A stretch of 5,633 nucleotides of DNA from Actinobacteria bacterium UBA3028. Lineage in GTDB: Bacteria > Actinomycetota > Actinomycetes > Nanopelagicales > Nanopelagicaceae. The notes beneath the pieces were generated by a model. It made no database searches. It was not told the DNA's origin and worked only from the letters and a program-made list of their open reading frames with translations. The position numbers and the translations under genes were made by a program. The stretch is from contig DFDL01000018.1 of assembly GCA_002367715.1 (NCBI GenBank), positions 5,473-11,105 of the forward strand, read 5' to 3'. Shown here in pieces: positions 1 through 5,633 of the stretch. The first letter of the stretch is position 1. Each line of letters opens with the position of its first letter.

Positions 1-1968
1 GTTAAATCCACGGAAGAGTCACCCAGAACTGAGCGGCCGAAAGCGCCATTTACAACATCAACAATGCAGCAAGATGCCGGCTCTAGGCTTGGCTGGGGCG
101 CGCAAATAACAATGCGTATCGCACAACGGTTATACGAGAATGGCTACATAACTTATATGCGTACCGATTCAGTAACACTTTCACAGAGCGCAATTGAATC
201 TGCAAGAAATTCTGCCAAGGCTTTGTATGGCGCTGAATATATTCCGACAGCTCCGCGATTATATGAAGGTAAATCAAAGAATGCACAAGAGGCACATGAA
301 GCGGTTAGGCCAGCAGGTGAGAGTTTTAGAACACCGGGTGAGTTAGCACCAGAGTTATCTCGTGATGAATTCGCGCTTTACGATTTAATTTGGAAGCGAA
401 CGATTGCATCCCAAATGTCCGACGCTAAAAAAATGCAGATGCGGGTAGATTTTGATGTCGCAACCAAGACTGGTGAAGCTGCAATCTTTAGAGCAAATGG
501 CTCTGTCGTAACATTTCCAGGCTTTCTTGCGGCATATGAAGATATCGTTGAAGATAAAAATAGCGATGAGGCCACAAATGAGAGTGATAAACGCCTACCA
601 GCTATGGACGTTGGAGATTTGATAAAAGTATCAAATTACATCTGTGAAGGCCATGAAACTAAACCACCTGCTAGATATACCGAACCAACTCTGGTCAAGA
701 AATTAGAAGAACTTGGGATTGGACGACCATCAACCTTCGCCTCGATTATGAGCACAATTCAAGACCGTGGGTATGTTTCTAAGCGTGGGCGAGCTTTAGT
801 TCCAACATTTCTAGCATTCTCTGTAACTGGCCTACTTGAACAACACTTTGGAAAATTAATTGATTATGAATTCACTGCATCTATGGAGGAAGACCTAGAT
901 CGAATTGCAAATGGCGAAGAGGATCGAGTCTCTTGGTTAACCAAATTTTTCTTTGGTACCGAGGGAAACCCAGGCCTAGAAGCACTCTCAGCCGACCTTG
1001 GCGCGATAGATGCCCAACAAATTAACACAATGAAGATGGGCGAAGATATTGAGATTCGAGTCGGTAGATATGGGGCTTACATTCAAAAGGGAATTGGCGA
1101 TGATCGTAAATTTGCAAATATTCCAGAGACTATGGCTCCCGATGAATTAACACTTCAAGTTGCGATTGATTTATTGGCACAACCTTCTGGAGAGCGCGAA
1201 CTCGGAGTACATCCAGATTCAAATTTGCCACTACTTGCAAAGTCTGGACGTTTTGGCCCATACATAACAGAAGTGTTTCCAGAACCCGAAATGGTTGTAG
1301 ATAAGAAAACTGGAGAACTAAAGAAGCCACGCAAGAAGAAAGATGCACCAAAACCAAAGACCGCATCGCTTTTTTCAACAATGACTCTAGACACAATTAC
1401 TTTAGATGATGCTCTTAAGTTGATGTCACTTCCGCGCGCGTTGGGTGAATATGAAGATGTTCCAATCACAGTACAAAATGGGCGCTACGGCCCTTATATG
1501 ACTCATGGAAGTGACTCAAGAACTCTTACCTCTGAAGACCAACTCTTTGCTATTTCACTTGATGAAGCGATTGAACTATATAAACAACCAAAGGTTCGAC
1601 GTCGTGGAATTGCAAAGCCACCGTTAAAGGATTTAGGAGTTGATCCAGAGAGTTCACGGCAAGTATTAGTTAAAGATGGAAGATTTGGCATGTACATCAC
1701 CGATGGTGAGACCAACGCAACCTTGCGCAGAGGCGACAACTTAGAGTTCTTAACACTTGAAAGAGGGCTGGAATTACTAGCTGGACGAAGAGCTTGGGAA
1801 GCTGAAAATGGCGGAGCCAAACGGGTTAAAAAAAGCAGCAAGCGGGCGAAGAAGAGCGCGCCATCTCTAACAAAAAACACCGTCAAAGCGACTGGTAAGG
1901 CTAAAACTAAGAAAAAGGCGGCATCAGGCAAGGGCAAGGCCAAAACTACGCCTGCTCCAACAGCATAA
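1..1968 (+). CDS. topA: DNA topoisomerase I (type IA), 3' portion, 5' end outside window
   Basis: This enzyme relaxes negative supercoils by passing one DNA strand through a transient 5'-phosphotyrosyl break. The frame is open from base 1, so the ATG at 64 is an internal methionine inside the conserved PFTTSTMQQDA block and not the start. 655 codons are visible. By alignment to known catalytic tyrosine positions, roughly 270-290 N-terminal residues, including the Toprim domain, lie upstream. Family marks seen: ITYMRTDS with the catalytic Tyr at 154-156, AQEAHEAVRP (His 295-297, Arg 307-309), and GIGRPST at 715-735. The C-terminus has no Cys4 zinc fingers. It carries four GR[YF]GxY[IM] repeat motifs and a Lys-rich tail, the layout of actinobacterial TopA. 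The TAA stop at 1966-1968 lies 13 nt before the next gene, so co-transcription is likely. The identification is secure; the protein appears intact within the window. Confidence 0.97.
   Translation, partial: VKSTEESPRTERPKAPFTTSTMQQDAGSRLGWGAQITMRIAQRLYENGYITYMRTDSVTLSQSAIESARNSAKALYGAEYIPTAPRLYEGKSKNAQEAHEAVRPAGESFRTPGELAPELSRDEFALYDLIWKRTIASQMSDAKKMQMRVDFDVATKTGEAAIFRANGSVVTFPGFLAAYEDIVEDKNSDEATNESDKRLPAMDVGDLIKVSNYICEGHETKPPARYTEPTLVKKLEELGIGRPSTFASIMSTIQDRGYVSKRGRALVPTFLAFSVTGLLEQHFGKLIDYEFTASMEEDLDRIANGEEDRVSWLTKFFFGTEGNPGLEALSADLGAIDAQQINTMKMGEDIEIRVGRYGAYIQKGIGDDRKFANIPETMAPDELTLQVAIDLLAQPSGERELGVHPDSNLPLLAKSGRFGPYITEVFPEPEMVVDKKTGELKKPRKKKDAPKPKTASLFSTMTLDTITLDDALKLMSLPRALGEYEDVPITVQNGRYGPYMTHGSDSRTLTSEDQLFAISLDEAIELYKQPKVRRRGIAKPPLKDLGVDPESSRQVLVKDGRFGMYITDGETNATLRRGDNLEFLTLERGLELLAGRRAWEAENGGAKRVKKSSKRAKKSAPSLTKNTVKATGKAKTKKKAASGKGKAKTTPAPTA
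1033..1779 (+). repeat. Four topoisomerase C-terminal repeat modules in TopA
   Basis: Four diverged protein repeats are centred on GRYGAYI (1063-1083), GRFGPYI (1246-1266), GRYGPYM (1480-1500) and GRFGMYI (1678-1698). The motifs are spaced 183, 234 and 198 nt apart. Each is followed some 20-40 residues later by a short helix-forming stretch of the type L-x-x-A-[IL]-x-L-[LY] (for example LDEAIELY). They match the DNA-binding repeat domain that replaces zinc fingers in actinobacterial topoisomerase I. The outer limits given are approximate. A Lys/Arg-rich insert at about 1303-1365 separates repeats 2 and 3. Confidence 0.85.
1810..1965 (+). other. Lysine-rich C-terminal tail of TopA
   Basis: The last 52 residues of TopA contain 16 Lys and 2 Arg, mixed with Ala, Ser, Thr and Gly, with no acidic residue and a Pro/Thr/Ala end. 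This is low-complexity, presumably disordered sequence. In Mycobacterium and Streptomyces the equivalent basic tail is reported to bind DNA and raise processivity. The same role here is an inference from position and composition. Confidence 0.8.
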
Positions 1969-1981
1969 GTAGGCTTAGCCC

Positions 1982-4024
1982 ATGACGAACTCACTACCAT
2001 ATCCCGGAGTTCCTGCAGGATCCTCGAGTAGAAGTGTTTTAGCGATTCCTGCTTTTAGAAAACTCTGGAAGTCGATGGCAGTCTCATCCTTTGGAGATTG
2101 GCTTGGCCTACTTGCAACTACAGCAATGGCGCAGGAACTTTCGAATGGTGATTACACCACTGCAAACTTTGCGATTGCTGGAGTATTTATAGTCCGACTT
2201 TTACCCGCGGTATTTCTTGGTCCAATTGCTGGAGTTATTGCAGATCGATTCGACCGCCGCAAATTAATGATTTTCTGCGATATTTTTCGCTTTGCACTCT
2301 ATCTATCAATACCGTTAGTCGGAAATTATTTCTGGCTCTACACCGCCACAATCTTGGTTGAATGTTTCACACTCTTCTGGTCACCAGCAAAAGAGGCAAC
2401 AATTCCTAATATGGTTCCAGCAAATAAATTAGAGAGTGCAAATCAAGTATCACTCTTAGCTGCCTATGGGACTGCCCCGATTGCTGCTATTGCATTCTCA
2501 ATCCTTGCGCTATTTTCAACTGCGCTATCTCCATTGCTGCCAGATGGATATTCATCCACCGCTGATTTAGCACTCTATCTAGATTCCTTCTCATTTCTCT
2601 ACACAGCTTTAATAGTCTATAAATTGCGAGAAATACCTAAGGGCGCTGGCAGTACTGCCGTCGTACAGGAGAGCATAGGTAAATCGCTAATAGATGGCTT
2701 TAAATTTATAAATCAATCGAAGATAATTAGAGGTTTAATCTTTGGAATGCTCGGTGCTTTCTTCGCGGCAGGGGCAGTTATCGGACTCGCCAGAACTTTT
2801 GTTGGCGATCTAAATGCAGGAGATGCTGCGTATGGAGTCCTATTTGGCGCTGTATTTACTGGGCTAGCACTTGGAATCTCATTTGGACCAAAGATATTTT
2901 CACAATTCTCTCGCCGCCGAATATTTGGCGCCGCCCTAACCATCTCATCGCTATTTCTAATTCTCCTCGCGCTAATTACAAACTTGGTTCTTGCCATATT
3001 TGTAACGATTCTCCTGGGTGCATTTGCTGGAATCTCATGGGTGACTGGTTTCACTATGTTAGGACTTGAAGTTGCAGATGAAGTCCGAGGCCGCACCTTT
3101 GCCTTTGTACAATCTCTGATTCGAATTTCTTTGGTACTAGTTCTAGCAACTGCTCCAATCGCAGCAGCAGCAATTGGCAAGCACACATTTAAATTCAATG
3201 ATTTCGAAACCACATATAACGGAGCAGCTTTCACAATGCTAGCCGCCGGAATAATCGGCGTAATCGTTGGAATAATCTCTTACCGAACCATGCGAGATCG
3301 CCCGAATGTTTCACTGTGGTCAGACGTTCTCTCAGCTTTCCGAGGCGAGCTTGGTGGAATAACAGATGATATGCACCCAGGAACTTTTATCTCATTTGAA
3401 GGTGGTGAAGGTTCTGGTAAATCCACCCAGACCCAATTATTGAAAGATTATCTAGAATCAAATGGTGAGAGTGTTCTATTAACTCGCGAACCAGGCGGAA
3501 CACCGCTCGGCAAAAAATTGCGTGAAATCTTATTGGACAACAAAACTGGGAATATTTCTCCAAGAGCCGAAGCGCTTATGTATGCCGCGGATCGGGCAAA
3601 TCATGTTTATTCTCTGATAAACCCAGCACTGAAGGCTGGAAAAGTTGTTATTACAGATAGATATTTGGATTCATCAGTTGCCTACCAAGGCGCAGGAAGA
3701 GTCTTACTACCGGCAGAAGTCGCAAGAATTTCTAGGTGGGCAACTGAAAGTTTGATTCCAAGCCTAACAATTATTTTAGATATCCCGGCGGCCAAAGGGT
3801 TATCCAGGCTGCAGTCACGAGATCGATTAGAGGCCGAGCCACTTGCTTTTCATGAACGAATTCGACAGGAGTATTTAAATATCGCGAACTCTGATCCGGA
3901 GCGCTACTTTGTGGTTGATGCCTCTTCGAGCGTTGAAGAGATTCATGAACAAATTCTTGAACGCGTAATCAAACTTCCATCACTTGTAGTAAATCAGCGT
4001 GAAAAAAAGCGATTCAGAAAATAA
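1982..4024 (+). CDS. tmk: Fused MFS permease-like protein and thymidylate kinase (dTMP kinase)
   Basis: This is a 680-residue two-part protein. Residues about 30-440 form some 12 hydrophobic segments, with MFS motif A GVIADRFDRRK at residues 84-94 in the loop after helix 2; the half resembles MFS_3-type exporters, substrate unknown. Residues 464-680 are a full-length thymidylate kinase, which phosphorylates dTMP to dTDP for dTTP synthesis. It shows the P-loop GGEGSGKS (474-481), REPGG (502-506), DRY (559-561) and a lid around residues 606-625 with DRLEAEP. Glycine rather than arginine in the P-loop, with basic residues in the lid, suggests the type II (E. coli-like) class. Twelve helices would keep both ends in the cytoplasm, consistent with a cytosolic kinase. 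The ATG at 1982 follows an in-frame TAG at 1976-1978, so no earlier ATG is possible. The ribosome site is weak (AGG at 1971-1973). Such fusions are known in Actinobacteria. The kinase call is firm; transport activity is unproven. Confidence 0.93.
   Translation: MTNSLPYPGVPAGSSSRSVLAIPAFRKLWKSMAVSSFGDWLGLLATTAMAQELSNGDYTTANFAIAGVFIVRLLPAVFLGPIAGVIADRFDRRKLMIFCDIFRFALYLSIPLVGNYFWLYTATILVECFTLFWSPAKEATIPNMVPANKLESANQVSLLAAYGTAPIAAIAFSILALFSTALSPLLPDGYSSTADLALYLDSFSFLYTALIVYKLREIPKGAGSTAVVQESIGKSLIDGFKFINQSKIIRGLIFGMLGAFFAAGAVIGLARTFVGDLNAGDAAYGVLFGAVFTGLALGISFGPKIFSQFSRRRIFGAALTISSLFLILLALITNLVLAIFVTILLGAFAGISWVTGFTMLGLEVADEVRGRTFAFVQSLIRISLVLVLATAPIAAAAIGKHTFKFNDFETTYNGAAFTMLAAGIIGVIVGIISYRTMRDRPNVSLWSDVLSAFRGELGGITDDMHPGTFISFEGGEGSGKSTQTQLLKDYLESNGESVLLTREPGGTPLGKKLREILLDNKTGNISPRAEALMYAADRANHVYSLINPALKAGKVVITDRYLDSSVAYQGAGRVLLPAEVARISRWATESLIPSLTIILDIPAAKGLSRLQSRDRLEAEPLAFHERIRQEYLNIANSDPERYFVVDASSSVEEIHEQILERVIKLPSLVVNQREKKRFRK
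3371..4024 (+). other. Thymidylate kinase domain with a possible internal translation start
   Basis: Met464 (ATG at 3371) sits exactly where standalone thymidylate kinases begin, four residues before TFISFEGGEGSGKST. Starting here would give a 217-residue protein, close to the usual length of about 210. A GGTGGA element at 3353-3358 lies 12 nt upstream, a rather long spacing for a ribosome site. This is either the domain boundary of the fusion, with the Met kept as a relic of the unfused gene, or a genuine second start yielding soluble kinase. Sequence alone cannot decide. Confidence 0.4.
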
Positions 4025-4030
4025 TATTCG

Positions 4031-5173
4031 ATGCGAGTATTTGAAGAGCTAATTAATCAAGAGCGCATAATTTCAATTCTAGTCGAAGCTATAACTGCCT
4101 CAAAAGATAATGAAAACTCTACACAGGGGATGACACATGCTTGGCTATTTACTGGTCCTCCAGGATCTGGCAGAAGCAATGCAGCACTAGCTTTTGCGGC
4201 CGGCCTGGTCTGTAAAAATAATGGGTGTAATGAGTGCACGGATTGCAAGACTGCAATTAAGGGAAGCCATGCCGATGTCGAACTTATTGCAACCGAAGGA
4301 CTTTCGATTAAAATCGGCGAAATTCGCGAACTCATTACTCGCGCTTCTTGGAGTCCATCTGTAGGGAACTACCGGGTTGTGGTAATTGAAGATGCGGATC
4401 GGCTAACAGAATCTGCAGCAAGTGCGCTCTTAAAAGCGATCGAAGAGCCAGGGTTACGAACGGTCTGGCTACTTTGTGCTCCAAGCACAACAGATGTGCT
4501 GCCAACTATTCGCTCGCGAACAAGAAGTTTGGTACTGCGCACACCTTCAACATCGGCGGTTGCCGCGCTATTGGAGCGGGAAAATATCTCACCGAAGATG
4601 GCGGAGTTTGCAGCTCGTGCATCTCAAGGCCATATCGGTCGCGCTAGATATTTGGCCCTTAATGGTGTTGCTAGATCAAGACGTGAGGCAATCCTAAAGA
4701 TATCGCTGCTAATTACGGATGTGGCATCAGCATTTAAGGCCGCCCAAGTACTGGTGGAAGCAGCAAAAACTGAGGCTGAAGAGGATGCCGAAAAACGAGA
4801 TGGCGTCGAGCTAGCATCACTTAAAGAGGCGTGGGGGCAGCAAGGATCAAAATTAACTCAAGGTGGGTCTAAAGCGGTAAAAGAGTTGGAGAAAGAACAG
4901 AAATCCAGGACCACTCGGATGGTTAGAGATTATTTGGATAGAGCGCTACTAGACATTGCAACACTCTATCGCGATATTCTTTTAGTTCAATCAAATTCAC
5001 ATGACTCAATAATCAATGGAGATTTGCTAGGTGAAATAACTGAGTTAGCTAGTAAAACTACCCCAGAGGCCACTCTTAGGAAATTAGAATCAATTATGAG
5101 CGCCCGTAACAATCTTTCACATAATGCGGCGCCACTTCTGACAATCGAAGCGTTAATGGTCTCCCTTAAATAA
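4031..5173 (+). CDS. holB: DNA polymerase III subunit delta' (clamp loader)
   Basis: Delta' is the stator of the clamp-loader complex that opens the beta sliding clamp and places it on primed DNA. The 380 residues show an AAA+ fold: P-loop-like GPPGSGRS (42-49), a zinc knuckle C61-x4-C66-x2-C69-x2-C72, a Walker B-like IEDAD (119-123), ALLKAIEEP just after it, and a sensor/arginine-finger motif S162-R163-T164 where SRC is usual. Arg48 in place of the Walker A lysine suggests weak or no ATP hydrolysis, as expected for delta'. A charged, probably helical stretch (about 243-300, including KELEKEQKSRTTR) precedes a C-terminal collar-like domain, as in other actinobacterial delta' proteins. The ATG at 4031 follows the tmk stop by 6 nt; no clear Shine-Dalgarno is seen, so translational coupling is likely. 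DnaX (tau/gamma) is the main alternative but is made unlikely by the Walker A change, length and neighbours. Confidence 0.92.
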   Translation: MRVFEELINQERIISILVEAITASKDNENSTQGMTHAWLFTGPPGSGRSNAALAFAAGLVCKNNGCNECTDCKTAIKGSHADVELIATEGLSIKIGEIRELITRASWSPSVGNYRVVVIEDADRLTESAASALLKAIEEPGLRTVWLLCAPSTTDVLPTIRSRTRSLVLRTPSTSAVAALLERENISPKMAEFAARASQGHIGRARYLALNGVARSRREAILKISLLITDVASAFKAAQVLVEAAKTEAEEDAEKRDGVELASLKEAWGQQGSKLTQGGSKAVKELEKEQKSRTTRMVRDYLDRALLDIATLYRDILLVQSNSHDSIINGDLLGEITELASKTTPEATLRKLESIMSARNNLSHNAAPLLTIEALMVSLK

Positions 5174-5175
5174 TG
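5171..5175 (+). promoter_or_regulatory. TAATG stop-start overlap coupling holB to the hydrolase gene
   Basis: The holB stop TAA (5171-5173) shares its last A with the ATG (5173-5175) of the next gene. No purine-rich ribosome site stands upstream (the preceding bases are CTCCCTTAAA), so the downstream gene is probably translated by ribosomes that have just finished holB. Confidence 0.6.
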
Positions 5176-5633
5176 AGAGCAAAGCGCTTAGCATCTTTTT
5201 TGATAGCACTAGTGTTAATTGCAGTAGCAGCAATTTTAGTGATCCATCAATCAGAAGAGAGCAATTGGACTCTTGAGAAATTTTATTCACAAGAATTAAA
5301 TTGGCAGGAATGCTACGAAGATTTCGAGTGCAGTTCATTTAAAGTTCCGGTCAATTATCAGGAAATTAACGATAGGACTTTTACATTAGAAGTACTACGC
5401 CATAGAGCCACAAAACCAGCTGCCAGGATTGGTTCTATCGTTGTAAACCCCGGAGGACCGGGAGGATCGGCGACAGATTATGCTTACAACGCGCGATCAA
5501 TTGTCTCTGATGAAATTAATCAAAAATTTGACATAGTTGGATTTGATCCACGTGGAGTAAATGAATCAGAGCCAATCAGATGCCTTTCTAATCAGGAGGA
5601 AGATGCCTTTCTCGAGGCTGGAACAACTCGCGC
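5173..5633 (+). CDS. Exported TAP-like alpha/beta hydrolase (peptidase S33-like), 5' part, 3' end outside window
   Basis: 153 complete codons are visible before the window ends. The N-terminus MRAKR plus a hydrophobic run at residues 6-24 is a signal peptide or membrane anchor; there is no lipobox cysteine. The mature part starts with LNWQEC...FECSSFKVPVNY, where Cys47 and Cys53 could form a disulfide. Then comes NPGGPGGSA at residues 92-100 (the HGGP-like oxyanion-hole strand) and FDIVGFDPRGVNES at 119-132. These mark the actinobacterial tripeptidyl aminopeptidase/TAP-like family, which acts outside the membrane on peptides or related substrates. The catalytic Ser, Asp and His lie beyond the window, so activity cannot be judged. 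The ATG overlaps the holB stop by one base. A hydrolase of this family next to holB is, from memory, also found in Streptomyces. The family call is firm, the substrate unknown. Confidence 0.88.
   Translation, partial: MRAKRLASFLIALVLIAVAAILVIHQSEESNWTLEKFYSQELNWQECYEDFECSSFKVPVNYQEINDRTFTLEVLRHRATKPAARIGSIVVNPGGPGGSATDYAYNARSIVSDEINQKFDIVGFDPRGVNESEPIRCLSNQEEDAFLEAGTTR

Noticed and set aside
64..66. ATG at 64 as the start of a shorter topoisomerase gene.
   Set aside because: The same frame is open back to base 1 and encodes the conserved PFTTST block directly before this methionine, so it is internal.
1969..1981. Possible terminator or promoter between topA and the permease-kinase gene.
   Set aside because: The 13-nt gap has no hairpin or T-run and is too short for a separate promoter; at most it holds a weak AGG ribosome-binding element.
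1503..2000. Minus-strand open frame of 165 codons opposite the end of topA.
   Set aside because: It mirrors the lysine-rich tail, where AAG/AAA-rich codons read in reverse as Leu/Phe. It has no recognisable domain and overlaps a secure gene.
2012..2028. Overlapping SbfI/PstI, BamHI and XhoI recognition sites (CCTGCAGG, GGATCC, CTCGAG) resembling a cloning polylinker.
   Set aside because: The bases encode PAGSSS within a continuous frame running into typical MFS sequence, and topA upstream matches the expected neighbour. No vector sequence flanks the sites. Chance is the simpler reading, though raw reads across 1968-2050 would settle it.
2713..3234. Minus-strand open frame of 173 codons inside the MFS half.
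   Set aside because: It is a frame shadow of hydrophobic codons, with Arg/Pro/Ser-rich low-complexity translation, no family motif and no ribosome site noted.
4476..4697. Plus-strand 73-codon frame inside holB.
   Set aside because: It is an out-of-frame overlap within a confident delta' gene and its translation shows no known motif.
5153..5338. Minus-strand 61-codon frame over the holB/hydrolase junction.
   Set aside because: It is antisense to the signal peptide of the hydrolase; its Leu-rich sequence is explained by the reverse complement of that coding region.

Overview
The window reads as a piece of an actinobacterial chromosome with an unusually low GC content (about 43% in the lines I counted by hand). 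Three things point to Actinobacteria. The topoisomerase I ends in repeat modules and a lysine-rich tail instead of zinc fingers. The thymidylate kinase is fused to the C-terminus of a 12-helix major facilitator (MFS) transporter. The order topA, MFS-tmk, holB, secreted alpha/beta hydrolase is, from memory, the one found in Streptomyces and relatives. Low GC with very tight gene packing fits a streamlined freshwater actinobacterium of the acI/Nanopelagicales type. That assignment is an inference, not something the sequence proves.

Layout, all on the + strand. 1-1968: the 3' two thirds of topA (DNA topoisomerase I), entering the window in frame and including the catalytic tyrosine. 1982-4024: a fused gene with an MFS permease-like half (residues about 20-440) and a complete type II-like thymidylate kinase (residues 464-680). 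4031-5173: holB, the DNA polymerase III delta' clamp-loader subunit. 5173-5633: the start of an exported TAP-like (peptidase S33) alpha/beta hydrolase that runs off the window.

The gaps are 13 nt, 6 nt and a 1-nt overlap. There is no room for an internal terminator and I see no promoter, so the four genes most likely form one transcript. Three of them serve DNA replication: supercoil relaxation, dTTP precursor supply and clamp loading. The hydrolase is a conserved neighbour without an obvious functional link. No RNA genes, mobile elements, CRISPR arrays or intergenic stretches over 13 nt are present.

I do not see a novel system here. The points most worth checking are the permease-kinase fusion with a possible internal kinase start, the altered Walker A and SRC motifs in delta', and the in-frame junction between tmk and holB.
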